A stretch of DNA of 64,000 nucleotides from Reticulitermes speratus (GCA_021186555.1 JAJKFL010000002.1:29924001-29988000), one strand, 5' to 3'; counted from the stretch's first letter, positions 42,335 through 54,955 are shown. Numbers and translations are program-made. The notes: generated from the letters alone by a model not told the origin.

Positions 42335-42404
42335 GACGTTGTTTGTGATAATAGTGCACCTCTAATCAACATGTTCGCCCGTCTTTGCCAGCACCAAGTC
42401 ACAG
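42335..42404 (+). CDS. Candidate small exon with start codon (unidentified gene)
   Basis: Good acceptor (TTTTTCGCAG) and good donor (ACAG|GTAGGA) enclose 70 nt. The ATG at 42371 opens MFARLCQHQVT plus one base; the frame is also open upstream (DVVCDNSAPLIN). Base composition is more balanced than its surroundings. I do not recognise the peptide. It could be the first coding exon of a plus-strand gene whose promoter is at 38985 and whose remaining exons lie right of the window, or a chance pair of splice sites. Confidence 0.35.
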
Positions 42405-42632
42405 GTAGGATTACATATTAGGCCTGTAACTTGCATTCTTTGGTGAAGGTTAAGTGGCAATTCGCTTTGTTTTAATTCTTACTGTTAATATAGTCCTATT
42501 ATTTTCAGAGGTAATTTGCTGTAATAAAATACACAACTCTTCCTTTCTCGAAGTTAATTGTTTGTTGTATAACTCTACATATGCAATAGAAATCAGTAAA
42601 CAGCGGGTTTCTTACGCTAAATTTTTATTAAT

Positions 42633-43007
42633 TTAATCCGCTGTGTGTCGCTTGAAGTTCACACACATGATAAACACATCGTCAGTTTTAAACAATTTAC
42701 GCAAATGTTTAACTCTTAATGTTAAATTTGCATTTGCTATTGTTAGAACTATAAGCAGATGGCACACTAGGAGACCTGCGATGATATGAACGTCATATCT
42801 GTGCTGGTTCAATAGGCTAAAATATATGTTATTATTGGTACTGAGGAAGTTTGTGCAACTTATTAAATTTTTTGATATATCAGCAAAGAGAATAGTTATA
42901 TGTGTATAAGAAGAGAGCAGATATGTGCTTATGCTGATATACTGTATTTCTCCTCTGAAATGATCGTTCAAATTTTTCAGTTTGGCCTTTACCTCAACTA
43001 TACACAA
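42633..43007 (-). CDS. Unidentified membrane-protein-like ORF (124 codons), perhaps a chemoreceptor fragment
   Basis: Reads VKAKLKNLNDHFR, then THITILFADISKNLISCTNF, then a strongly hydrophobic IIAGLLVCHLLIVLTIANA and a basic end. The L-K-N-L-N followed by an H-x-x-L-type helix and a membrane segment faintly recalls insect gustatory receptors, which are very numerous in cockroaches, but there is no T-Y-h-h-h-h-h-Q-F signature and no clear splice sites. AT-rich DNA can give such frames by chance. Confidence 0.2.
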   Translation of the reverse strand: MCIVEVKAKLKNLNDHFRGEIQYISISTYLLSSYTHITILFADISKNLISCTNFLSTNNNIYFSLLNQHRYDVHIIAGLLVCHLLIVLTIANANLTLRVKHLRKLFKTDDVFIMCVNFKRHTAD

Positions 43008-43223
43008 AATTCAAGTTTTACCACACAGAAGACATAGACTGTAGTCAATAATGTTGAAGGGAATAGCCGTTATTTATAGTAAGGAAAATACAAAACATAT
43101 AAATGCACCATATGACCAAGTATATTTCTTTAATGTTGCAGAAGGTGGTGCGTATATTTACCCCTGAACTTTGAAAGATTAAAGTGGCCTTGGAGCTCTT
43201 CTGAATGTTCGTTTCTGCAGTTT

Positions 43224-43230
43224 AATAATA

Positions 43231-43264
<34 letters not shown>
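43224..43264. repeat. AAT microsatellite
   Basis: About a dozen AAT repeats, with one imperfect unit at the left. Confidence 0.9.
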
Positions 43265-46200
43265 GATGAATAAATCACTGCAAACTATATTAAATAAATC
43301 ACATCGATTGTTGCACAATCCTTCTGAAGTGATGATATTTATTGCAAAGAGTAACACAAGTGTTATTGTCACAGTGTCATATCACAGATGTTGCGAAGTC
43401 TAAGGAAAGTAATATCTTGGATAAATGTTGCACCTGGGCGCGGGGTTTAGATTTCGTTTGTACTTGAGCTAATGCCCACCTTTTTCTCTTTCCTTTGTAA
43501 CTAGAGGCCTTGCCATACGCCAGTCCTCTTTTCAAGCAATACCAACAAATATCTAAGTTATTAATAATTTTCAGGATTATCTTTCAATCGGAAACAAACT
43601 AGAGGGCGTAACCCATAACAGATGAAAAATTAGCACTTTTTAAACACTAAATAAGCAACATGTAGACTTCCAAGAATCAACGTTAGAAGTGTAAACAACA
43701 TAAAAGCATATCCAGAAATACACAAGCTATTCCCTAATTATCTTTATTATACACAATACAGGCTCTTAACATGCAGTTCGTCATGGTTACATACAGGGGC
43801 CAATCCAAATTAAGTCTCTTCAAGCAACATTGTTCTTACTCTCTGCGGTTTATAGCACAGCGCTGTAAGATCCTGAGAGGAAACCCTCTTGGCTTCGGCT
43901 GGTATAATTTACGAAGAAAGTATTCTTGCCACAACCAAGGCTGTAGTAATCTTTAAGGAAAGATTAGCTCATACTCGTACACTTCAGCGGTATGTCAGAC
44001 TATAAATTAATAAGTAAAGAACCTCAGAAGAAATATTGCTCCTATTACATGCGTATAAATATATTTATGAATGTTCACTTGCTGTCCTACTCTGTCGATA
44101 TATTATTTATTGGAAACACAAGTAAGCCTACATTGCACAAATCTGGAATTTCCATATTCTATTAGTAAGGCTTTCTTGGGTCTTGACTATGTCGACTACG
44201 AAAGCAAGCACGAGCGCGCGTGAACACACACATACATACACACACATACGCTCACGCTCATATAACCTGTCACTAGATAGTAATATTATATTCAGTACAT
44301 TAACAACAATAAATGCATGCTGAATTTATATTTGCACAATTGAGTTAGGCGTAATAAAATTCACTGTTTACTATAATGAAATACAATTTTAATTTGAAGC
44401 ACTGAAATCTGGTAACGAGACGTTAATAATTAGGACTTAACATTCTCTGCCCTTTCAAGTCTGATGACCTTCGTATTTTAAAGTGAATATTATATTTGTA
44501 CAGCCAAGAGAATATAGTACTCAGAAAGGCAATTACTCCCCCTCAATTTTATTATTTCACTACTCGGGCATGCTGCTCTTTTAAATTTCTACCACTCTTG
44601 CCAAGAGTGTGCAGTGGGATCTGGCTGCACGTATTCGAATATCGCGCACTCGGAAATCCAGTCTTTTTCAACTGATATCAAATTTAACTTCCTCACTGTC
44701 AGGTACGCTCCTGCCGGCCATGCCGGTAAGACACTTACTCATGCAGTCTAGAGAGTCTCTGCCATAATGGACGGAATGTCAATACAACAAACGTTTTCCT
44801 GCATAAGGTAAATTAGAGTAGAATAAGAAGACTGGGAGCTCTTTAATCTTAAAACGTACAAAATTTTATGAATGTGCCATCAGCGATAAAAATTTTCACC
44901 CGATGAATATTCAATACTAGTTCTCTTCATTTAGTAACGTCATAATTATCAGAGCCTAAGTGTTTTATATTTTGCTAAGACAAGAGAGTTTTATTGCATC
45001 CTCATGTCATCATGGTTGCACGAGTGATTTATTCTTACATTATTCAACAACTCCTGTCAGTTGTGTTCTTACTCCTTAGTAACTCTTGGCCCAATTAATA
45101 GAATTTCTTAAAACTAAGTTTTAGTGTTCCTACAACTGCTAATACTAACGTGGCAGTAGTTTGAACTTCCAAAGTGAAAGCTCCATTAGTTCCATCTAAT
45201 GTAGGATCCCGATATTTTGTGCGTATATATTTACTACAGGTTTTATATAAAGTTTTCTATGCATGTTAGGAATCACAAGTATCGTGGCAGTAGGAAACTT
45301 GCAGGTTACATGACAAGGAATAAACTGTGGACATCTGTAGACAGAACAGCAATCAACGAATTTTTAAAATAAACTTGATATCTGAGATTTTACAATTTGT
45401 CGACTTATTTTAATTTTGGTTAAAATCTAAGAGCAATAACAGCCAGGATCCTTCCGAAACATGTGGGTGCCCTGGGCAGGCTAATGATTTGGCGCCCTTT
45501 AAACCGATAGTCTTCAAGCTTTTTCGGCTTACGGCAGGGCTGGTAACTATTTCTGAGCGTACGTGTTCAAATTGCAGATAATTTTCGGAGACGTTTTTAC
45601 GCGTGTGGAAAACCTGTGTGTACCAGCACCATTCCGATTGTTCCAGTGACTTTTTATCGCCCCTTATAATTTGGCGTCCTGGGCAGGTGCCAGGCTGGCC
45701 CGCCCCTTAGACCGGCCCTCATAACAGCGACTTTACACTTAGGCCTATAAGCAGTTCTGCACGCATCTCGATCTTAATTCGCTCATAAGTAGATATATAG
45801 ACATATATACACATATATATGTGTACATACCAGGGCGAAAAATATTTGAGGTAAAACTTACAAAGAAAAATTAAATACATCTCGCATACAAAATAATTGT
45901 TTCCAATAATTGTTACTTTTTTCGAGATAATTAAGAGCGAGCGCTGTGTGTACATCTCCTACTTTTTACGAGAACATTAGAACAGTCTCTTTGCGCAAGA
46001 GAACTGCTATGCAATTGGATGGGTACTAATTGTTCTTCACTCTGCAGGACCTAATTCCAGCTTCTTAGAACTCCCCTTGCATGTTTGTACGAATATCTGT
46101 GCTTGGGTCCTACGCGTGCAACTGTCGATTCCCACGTTAGCGTACCGCACAGTTACCATGTCAGCTATGAACATCCTTCGCTCATTTTCTGACATCACGC

Positions 46201-46869
46201 ATCATTACCGGCAAATAGTTTATGGAGAAAACGTGAAATAAAAAAACTTGCCTGCATGCGTATAAACTATCACGCAACTATAAATCTAAAGTAAGTAATA
46301 ATGCTAAGTAATTACTGCCACATCTTTAGGTATAAATACATAGCCCTACCATTCTACTGCTGAGGGAAATTTTTATGTAACGATTAAAATGAATTACTTT
46401 AGTTTAGGACCTTTATTATTATGTTAGGAAAAATTGTTCTCAATTTATAACTAGACACTAACTGCTTAGATCAACATTTGTTGACCAAGACTGTATAATA
46501 TGTATACTAATACCTCCTTGAATCTCAGTCTCAAATGTGAATTTTCGCTAATGTAGTTATTATGAAGGCATTCTTTTCAATTTTCAGTCCCAATAAAACT
46601 TACATTTTTAGATATCCAAACTAAGATACACAACCGTGTAGCGTGTATATTCAGTTCCTAAACTGAATCCAGTTTTTAAACATGTATGTTTGAACTATGC
46701 TGTAAATATTATTAAAGTGTTAAATTTCAGTAACATAACAACTCATGTTCGTAAACATTCACGCTAGAACATAGCAAATATCCGAAAATGAAAGTTGTGA
46801 GGCACTAATACCACCGTTAATCGTTTTTACTCAGGTTCTTCTTAGTATTGCTGCAAATGGTGCACTCGG
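43265..46869. other. Long stretch with no recognised gene
   Basis: Mostly AT-rich. A GC-richer patch at 45440-45720 carries two similar phrases (GCCCTGGGCAGGCTAATGAT and GTCCTGGGCAGGTGCCAGGC) and is probably a decayed repeat. A TATATG-rich run is at 45790-45825. No coding or RNA feature supported. Confidence 0.4.
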
Positions 46870-47480
46870 TGACGTTGTACGAGGACTTCACGAAACTCAC
46901 TAACACTCAACAGGATTACATGCAGATTTCTTATACCGATCTCCACTTAAATCTTAAAATAAATATAGAATGAAGAACAGAAATTCATGTGTACTTGAAA
47001 AAGGAATGGGTTTTCATGCGCCGACTTTCATGAAACTCACAATCACTCGATAAATTTCGTGGACGTCTTCTGTGTCGAATTTTACACAAAATCTGATAAA
47101 AACGTGGAAAATAATGGCAAATTTTTATTCACAACCGTAAGTAAAGTATGGCTGAACCGAATTTCACGAAATTAGCCTTTTCCCAACATGATTAAGTGGA
47201 GATTTTCATATCGTACTTCATCCAAATAGTTTCAGAAAATGTAAGTTGCGTGTCGAATTTTATTTACGCCCCTAATCAAAGCGTGTCCCTGAGTCGATTT
47301 TCACGAAAGTGACGCTTGCTCGACTTTTTGTAAACAACTTCTACAGCGAATTTTACGAAAATCTGAAAAATGACTTAGTCGCTGATCCTAGGTCACAGAG
47401 AGATAGACGGACAAACAGAAGGACAGAAGGACGGACGTGGTCCCGAACAAGGCATTGCTTTCCTCCTTCTCCCCCTAAAG
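46870..47480. repeat. Imperfect tandem repeat, unit about 137 bp (family T137), copy 2
   Basis: The phrase TCACGAAA(CTCAC) recurs at 46888, 47028, 47164 and 47301, that is at intervals of 140, 136 and 137 bp, each followed after about 60 bp by a TCGAATTTTAC-like phrase. Ends GCTGATCCTAGGTCACAGAG and a run of GACAGAAGGACGGAC-type units. Shares unit, period and ending with 20740-21185. Confidence 0.7.
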
Positions 47481-47954
47481 AACTTTTGGAACCCACACTG
47501 TTTGCTGCATAAATACATTTCACATTATTTAAAAACATTGCTTACTAATCACTTTAGCATTCGACATTATATAGTCGAGTTAGTGACAGCGTCTTAAAGA
47601 ACCTACAGATAAATAAGGTACTAGAAGCTCTTACTGGCTTCTACCATAGTTCCACTCACGGCCCTGTACGAAGCTACTTCCACGTGAGGACAGCAACTCT
47701 GAGAACATACATCCTATCTATCTGTGTGTGAATATAGAGCAAGTGAAATTCTGATTTACAACGAAAATCTGAATACTCATGAAGACTAAAAACAAAAACC
47801 CGTTACGAATTTTGCAGTCGTTATTGGTGCTGTTCGTTATTTTTGCGCACTGTTGAGTCTACGGACATCGGTCTTGGGCAAAAGAACTACTATTTGCTTG
47901 TTCTAAACGAGTGGGCCTTTTAGTTTAAAAACGTTGTCTCTGTGCACACCGTGC

Positions 47955-48215
47955 TGTTGTAAAGGGGAGTAGAACCACAGCCCCTCTCATTCTTAACCTC
48001 GGCACTGAAAAGATGAGAAAGATCCACTTCACGCACCGGCCAGTTTATCCCGGCTTGTATTATTCAAAAGGAAGTTGGGAGGGTCCAAGCATCGGTCTGG
48101 ACCTTTCGCAGAAGAATAAAATCTCTTGTCCTTGCTGTGGATCAAACCACGATTTCTCGGTCGTCTATCCCGTAGTCTAGTTACTATGTCGATTTCGCTA
48201 TCCCGATTCCCGTAT
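47955..48215 (-). repeat. SINE family S1, reverse diverged copy
   Basis: Reverse-strand S1 with GGGATAGCGAAATCGACATA at the head, CTAGACTACGGGATAGACGA and a long diverged body (GGTCCAGACCGATGCTTGGA, AGTGCCGAGGTTAAGAATGA). About two thirds of positions look preserved. Confidence 0.65.
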
Positions 48216-49254
48216 AGAGTTCAATACAATAAAATAACTTGAAATAACACATTAGAGAATCCAACGGCGTATTTGCAGAAAATTATTCCTTTCTGTCTCA
48301 AGGAAACTAACAAATGAAATTAATGTTTAATAAACTACGCACAGGAACATTTTACATTGATTAAATCACAAAACACCAAGAGCTTCCAGCATCAAAATTA
48401 ACTGAACTTATATCAACCAACCGTGCAAATTCTATTGTCTTTAACTTCCATCGCCTTGGCGTCATCGTCTTGTGGCACGTCGAACCACTGGACCACAAAA
48501 ATTCCATCATGGCGTCATCATCCGTTTGCATATTTATTTGCTCAGGTGGGAAGAACTCCCACTATCGAGTGGGCTACAGCGCTGGGAATCACATGAAAGG
48601 GTGTCGTCTGCTGGTGCCACGAAGAGTTTGAGCTTGGAAATTAATATTTAGCCGCTACGAGACCTTCGAGCGTGTACTGACCTTTTACAGCATCCCGCTG
48701 CCTACATCAGTAAGACATAAGAAATTTACCTATTGCCTCCACCATATCTGGTAGAAGTGTATCGACATTTTAGAGAATCCTTATGCCTTCATTACTGCAT
48801 CTACAACGATATTAACAATTTATTTGAATGTAAACGTTAAATTTGTAACCATATAGACAAAAAACACGACAAAGAGGAAATGATTTCGGTATCTCATTAG
48901 CATATTCAACCATTTGTTCGCGGAAGACAGGACTTTGTCAAGAGATCAAATCCACCGCAGGGAGGCAGGGAGGGGATGATAGCTACTTGTTGATCCCGTC
49001 AGAAGTTGGCAGCTAATATATTCAAGTTTACTGTTGACTTCGTGGCACTGCAAGTGAGACTCTATACCATGCTGCTGATTACCAGTCACATTCTTTTTAG
49101 TAATTTATAGGCAGGACAATCACAGCGGTCACTTCTGTCCTCTCCAAGAGCAAGAATATTTTATCTTAAGTAATACGTGGAAAGGAAGAAAGACTCAACT
49201 GAAAACCTAACAAGATATTAAAAATTTTAAAAGTTATATGAGGATGAAGTATAA
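48216..49254. other. Spacer with no recognised gene
   Basis: Nothing coding or repeat-like that I can name. Confidence 0.4.
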
Positions 49255-49785
49255 TTTTGCTTGCTGTTTTTTATGGGTGTGAAACTTGTTCTCTCACACT
49301 GGGGGAGGAATGTAGGTTGAAGGTGTTCGAGAATAGGGTGCTGAGGAGGATATTTGGGCCTAAGAGGGACGAGGTAACAAGGCAGTGGAGAAGACTACAT
49401 AACGAGGAGCTTTATAATCTGTACGCCTCACCAAATATTATTCGGGTAATCAAATAAAGAAGAATGAGATGGATGGGGCATGTAGCACGTATGGGGAGAG
49501 GAGATGTGCGTACAGGATTCTGGTGGGGAGACCTAAGGGAAGGAGACCACTTGGAAGACCAAGGCATAGTTGGGAGGATAATATTAAAATGAATCTTAAA
49601 GAAGTGGGATGGGGGACGTGGACTGGATTGATCTGGCTCAGGATAGGGACAGGTGGCGGGCTCTTGTGAATGCGGTAATAAACCTTCGTGTTCCATAAAA
49701 TGTGGGGAATTTCTTGACTAGCTGAGGACCTGTTAACTTCTCAAGAAGGACTCTGCTCCATGGAGTTGGTTATATGGGGATGCAT
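49255..49785 (+). mobile_element. 3' end of a non-LTR LINE (family L-a) with the end of its reverse-transcriptase ORF
   Basis: Plus-strand frames at 49257-49457 and 49469-49669 carry the typical C-terminal domain after [56 protein letters not shown], then, shifted, [14 protein letters not shown] and [18 protein letters not shown]. The ORF ends in the tail GGCTCAGGATAGGGACAGG followed by the GTTCCATAAAA and CTCCATGGAGTTGG tail. Frame shifts show it is dead. It links the tails at 7445, 9295 and 36250 to a LINE. Confidence 0.85.
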
Positions 49786-50341
49786 TGACAAGAAATCTGA
49801 GGCCAGGGCATACGAAACTTAGGAATCAGACACGTCATGAATACCTACATCTTTTATGCCTAGGTAAGGAAGTTGCGAATTATTGCGGTTTTTTATGGAG
49901 AAGATAAGAAGAAATAGCCAAGTGATAATAAAGTAGGATTTGTTTATGAGATTTACGCACTGTTGTTTTGTAAATATTTCCTGCGTTTTGAAGGATCGTA
50001 GATCCTTCATTTTCAGGGTCAAGTAGTCCAAGGAGAGATCTCCACGTGGCCGATTTTGTCTCTTAAAAAAGTCCCTTCATCAGCCAACAAACCAATAGGC
50101 ATGCTAATGAAATACCGAAGTCACTTTCTCCTTGTATTTTATGTCTGTATGATTATCAACTTTACGTGTGCGTTCAAATAAATCTTAGTGCTTGCGTGAA
50201 GATGAAGGCACTACAACACAGCGTAACGTCCCAGAAGCCTGGAATCTTCAGTAACACCTCTGTTGGAACCTCAAGTCTCGCATTGGTCATGAGCTCTTGC
50301 TTAGTATCTAGCACGCCTTCCATAAAAGTAATGGAAGCAAG

Positions 50342-50617
50342 GCCGTGCCATGGCTCAGGCGGTTAGTCGCCGGCCTCCCAACGCGGAGGCCCGGGTTCGA
50401 TCCCGGTTCAATCCATGTGGGATTTGTGGAGGACAAAGTGGCACTGGGACAGGTTTTTCCCTGTCAATTTGATTCCACCCTTGTTCCATTACTTGGAAAA
50501 ATGAAAGAAACTGATCATCTTTCTCTTCATCTTCATCACAGGGTTGCACAATATGCCTTAAGGCTGCGGTGCTTCCGTAGCTTCTGCTGCGGGGCCCTTC
50601 TCAAAAAAAAAAAAAAA
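50342..50617 (+). repeat. SINE family S2, copy 2 (best preserved)
   Basis: GGCCGTGCCATGGCTCAGGC, GGTTAGTCGCCGGCC, B-box CGGGTTCGATCCCGG, TGTGGGATTTGTGGAGGAC, AAAGTGGCACTGGGACAGG, GGCTGCGGTGCTTCCGTAGC, CTGCGGGGCCCTTC and a terminal run of 15 A. The intact Pol III box and A-tail suggest a young insertion. Confidence 0.88.
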
Positions 50618-53249
50618 GCAAATGGAGTGATGGTTTAAACAAAAGTGTGATGCTAGTGTTGCTTAGAATTTGCTGTACTTGAGCAGGTGTTTCAAATTAG
50701 TAATCTCTGGAACAAAGTTTAAGCGAATATAAGTCCCCGATTAAATAACTCCGTGGAATAGAATTCTTCTTGAGAAAATCATATGCTGAAGAAATAGGTT
50801 CACTGCCATGCTCACAACAGCACAGCACCCGACAGGAATCCAGTCCGGCCCACATGCCCTATTTATATAGGAGCAATTGCAATAGCATTTCATCTGCGCC
50901 TGTTTCTTGTGTTCATGTTTACCGACAAAAATCTACCTAATATCTAATATCTTCCATGCATGTTACATACCTTGCGTTATTATAGTTTATAACTCTACAT
51001 TTATAACATGTGCAACATACTTGTGTGTGAATGAATAGAAGAGTGAATGGACAAGTGCATGAATGAATACATTAATATGGACTCACTGGGATACATAATA
51101 ACGAATTTTGTAATACCTACATTTGAATACAAATTCAGCAAACTTTCGGACGTGTGTGATAAATGTGTTGGGTACCTCTCCGTCTGCAACTTGTCCGGAA
51201 ACACCACACACCGCAGCTCTCTTAGCATTCCTTTCTGCAATGTCATTCTGCGCGGCCGAGTACGTGTTGCTGAATCATGTCAGTCAGTAGGCTATATGTG
51301 CCCCCAAGTTCACGGTTATTCATTTGTTACCACTATAGCATTAAGAAGATAATTGAAAACAGTTATCGAATTAGAGATCCATTTCAAAAGTCGTTAATGT
51401 TCTCTCAAAGCAATCACTCGTACCTTTTCCTCTTTGAACTTGGTTGAAGCAGCGAATGCGATAGTATCACCATAATAACGTACTTCATGGACATGGACAT
51501 ACGTTAACGTCACGTCACACGACGGCTTGTCTACTTAAGTGTCGAAGACATGTTGGTTGTGGCCTCCTACAAAAGGTCACATCCAACTGGCGAAGAGAAA
51601 CGTATGAATGTGTTCCTCCTATCTGCTCGCACCCTATATGATGGTGGTGGCTGGTGGTGGTGGTGGTGGTGGCGCATACCTTGAAGCTATTTGCTGTAGT
51701 AAATCGTGCAGGCTTGTATAGCCGTAACAGCTTATTCATAAGTGACGTCATGAATGCAATCTTTTGTTTTATGTTAGGTAATAGCAGTGTGGAGCTTCAC
51801 GGCTTCTCAGAGCTTTTAATGTAAAAACGGCTTTAGCGTCTATCTATAGGATTTATACTCTCTTTTGGAAATGCTCAGGTTTTAATAAAGATTTTTCGTA
51901 GCAGTTATTTAAGTGATTAAATAATACAATTCATGTTTTCGTAATGATGTATCCCCTAATTTTACTCAGAATTTTAAAAGTTTGTACAAGAACGTATTCG
52001 GAAAATGCCGGTTACAATTCTTGGCCTAGACACGGTCTGCCGTCTCTGGGTATTTCCGTTTTTTCCCTCAGACATTCCGGGACACCATCAAGTGAGGCGT
52101 CTGCTGCTTCCTTCCATGAAGCGATATCACTTACCGAGCTCCTAACTACCAAATATTTTTCACCATTTTTTATAAGTGAAGAGGATAGCAGATAAGTGTG
52201 TGGCAGAACCATGTAAACCAATCTTGGTCTTTGTTATTGCAGTTTGGCAGCAAAACACGCTTCTGATTGATTTAAAATATTTTGACTTTTGCAAAATTTT
52301 ATCAATTAAGACATACCAAAAAGCAAGCAAACTTTTACGCCAGTCTTCATGTGGCTTCCTGTGTTGATTGAATATTTGCGAGCTCTTTTTCTTATGGTTT
52401 GTTTTAAAGTGCTGTATGGGCTACAAAACCTGTGTAACGTCGAAAAAGAAGTATGAGACATATTACGAACGTTAAACTGAGTGATGTGGTTGACGAAGAG
52501 GTCGTGGTCTGTTTAAAGCTTTCTCTTGGGAAGCTAAGAAAAGAAAAGCCTTTGATGACGGTGGCTTCTGTTAGGCTGGAGACAGAAAAATAAGATTGTG
52601 AAGACGCACCACTATTTGAAAACTTTCTGTTCTGTTTCAGTACTTTCAGTAATTTGCTCTCTTGGGGAAGTTATGTTGCATATGTGATTGTACTTTATTA
52701 TCCCGAACAGTAACTTGTTTGTTTCCTTCAACACAGATTCTTGTATAAAATTACATATCTGTTCAAACAGTGAGGTGAAAATCTTGAAATGCCTTCATCT
52801 ATTCATCCGATGTCGGAGACACTTGATGTCTCCGAAATTAATTAGGTCACGTGTGCCTACTGAATATCCATTTTAAGTGGCAATAAGACTACACGTGTAA
52901 GCACTGTCCACTGTCCAGTTTTTTACATTTCTGTTCTTAGTTACATTCATACGTTCATCCATTGTTTGTAATTCAAACATGATTGCGTTTGTAAAACTAT
53001 TGGTCCAAAGAGACTGTAAAATGTACACATATTCGGATGCATTTTTTGCATGTAATGGGAGATTTGATGTTCTCACAAAAGTAGTGCTGAAGATTTATTT
53101 CTTCTGGGGCGTGATGCTGTGTCGTTGGGTAAACAGTTTCCAGTGTTTGGAAGGGTCGTGGTGCCTCCATTTTGAGTGCCAAACAGTTCACGTCGCATTT
53201 ATTCCTACAAGAAATAAACAACAAAAAGGCGAATTTCGCCCTATAACAT
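50618..53249. other. Spacer with no recognised gene
   Basis: Contains the GGT-repeat listed separately. Several short open frames on both strands (for example 51047-51352 and 51944-52195) have no recognised similarity. Confidence 0.4.
51641..51673. repeat. TGG trinucleotide repeat
   Basis: About ten TGG units with one interruption; on the minus strand it gives a run of Thr/His codons that is not evidence for a gene. Confidence 0.85.
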
Positions 53250-53515
53250 GACATGAAGGCACGCCGTGAGGGGGGAAGGGATGAGAAATGTAGCCTTTCT
53301 CTTCCTTTAACCTCTGCGCTAGATGGTAGTGTGTGGTCAGCACCACGCCCCGGCCAGTTTACCCCCGGGAAAGACCTGGTATCCATTTACAGGACGCTGG
53401 GTGGGCCCCAAGGCCATTCTAGAGGGGTAACAAATTCTCGCCCCCACCGAGTTTCGAACTGCGAACCGCCCAGCTCCCCGTAGCGAGTCGCTCTACAGCT
53501 ACACTATTCGCCCCC
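53250..53515 (-). repeat. SINE family S1, reverse copy
   Basis: The reverse complement begins GGGGGCGAATAGTGTAGCTG, GAGCGACTCGCTACGGGGAG, and continues GGCCTTGGGGCCCACCCAGC, TACCAGGTCTTTCCCGGGGG, TAGCGCAGAGGTTAAAGGAA to the TTCATGTCATGTTATAGGG tail. Well preserved. Confidence 0.8.
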
Positions 53516-54079
53516 CCCACTTCAGAAATACGTAACACGATAACAGACGTACATTAGCATAGTGCTGGGTTGCGTTCGGATCTTTGCACCTTGGGTCCCT
53601 CTCAGATGGTCACACTATTTAGTCCAACGTGGTTACATATATTTTTTTTTTTACTTTTCACCTTTGCGCACATCTTATAAAACGTTATTACTGTTATTAG
53701 GGTCTGTTATTATAGCTCTTTGCTGATATTATTTATAATCCTGCTTCGATTCTTTAAATTTATCTGCCTTGCATATCCTCAAATATTTACCCCCAGAAAT
53801 ATTTTGTAATTGCCAATTTAAAAGCAATATTTTGTACATAATTTTTAGATGTATTCATAATATGTCTACACATCAAATTTCATGCTTATATACATAATAA
53901 ATATTATGATTGCACTTTTATGTTTTCTTTAACTATACATCATGTATATCGCACAAAAAAGTAAGGCAGATTATTACCGATTCGTAACGTTATCGATTAC
54001 TATCGACGGCAACCATGGAAATGCTAGCAATCAAAGCAGTAATAAGCTAAACGTACCTAGATTTTCATACGTGAATTTC

Positions 54080-54240
54080 CTTGAAACATTTAATAAATCC
54101 ACCGACATAAAATTTCACGAAAACCCGTCCTGCAGGAGCCGAGTTGCACCATGTGGCCGGACAGGATGGACATATGTTACGAAGCTACTAGTCACTCTTG
54201 GCCACTTTGCGAACGCGCTTAATAACATTCAGATGATAAA
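54080..54240 (+). repeat. Fragment of a dispersed repeat with a coding-like reading frame
   Basis: Within an open frame of 158 codons (53942-54418) the part FHENPSCRSRVAPCGRTGWT and LLVTLGHFANA resembles a stretch I have met repeatedly in insect transposon-derived predicted proteins (S-S-G-S-R-V-V-P-C-G-R-T-D-M-T-K-L). The outer parts of the frame, with a hydrophobic C-terminus (ISLILTVLLISIATVRVIIC), are not recognised. Treated as repeat-derived, not as a host gene. Confidence 0.45.
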
Positions 54241-54799
54241 CCTATGTATAATCCATTCACTACTCGCACCCAGCATATCATATGTGATGGATTATATGCA
54301 ACTTGCATTCTGGAGAACTCTCTTTCACATCTCGCTCATTCTGACTGTCCTACTGATTAGCATTGCAACAGTAAGGGTCATTATTTGTGTCTTAACCCTT
54401 TTCTCTCTTTCTTCATAATTTCGTGTTTATATTAAATTATTTACTGTTATAGCGCATAGGTTACGTTCTAAAGGTCACCAAATCTAGCAACTAACAGCTC
54501 TCCACTCTGCTAAGAGGGTGTTCTAGTTAACAAAAAAGCCCCGTGTGTCTGTAAAATTTTAAACGTAACTGGATGCCCTGTGCTTACTGCCTCGTAATAG
54601 ATCAAAGTAAATATTAAAATCACCGTACGTTTATCCCTGGAGATTAGGAGTGTAATTTTAAAATTACTAAGGCCAGGCAAATTTGAATTTTGTCTAATGA
54701 GCACCACACCATGGAAACGTAAGGGGCAATGGTGGTATTGCGCCATGCATTATCTTCGGCATTATGTGTAGGCCTGCTTCACGCCGTGGTCACTTAAAC

Positions 54800-54955
54800 A
54801 CCCGAGACATTCTCTGTTATTCTTTGAATAGGAGGCTGGCTGGGTCCCAGAAATTGTTTGAACGTGATAGAAAAGTCTTTGACCTTGCTGATAATGAACC
54901 CTGTTCGTCCAGTCCATAGTCTAGTCACTATAACGACTGAATTGTTCCGGCTCAA
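54800..54955 (-). repeat. SINE family S1, short reverse copy
   Basis: The reverse complement shows GAGCCGGAACAATTCAGTCG, TAGTGACTAGACTATGGACT, GGGACCCAGCCAGCCTCC: an old S1 head and the first part of the body. Confidence 0.6.

Noticed and set aside
50342-50420. tRNA gene, suggested by good A- and B-box sequences (also at 34761, 62060 and 63298)
   Set aside because: The acceptor stems do not close and each is followed by a SINE body and A-rich tail found in other copies; these are tRNA-derived SINEs.
51515-51751. Minus-strand ORF with a Thr/His run
   Set aside because: The run is the translation of the TGG microsatellite; the rest has no recognised similarity.
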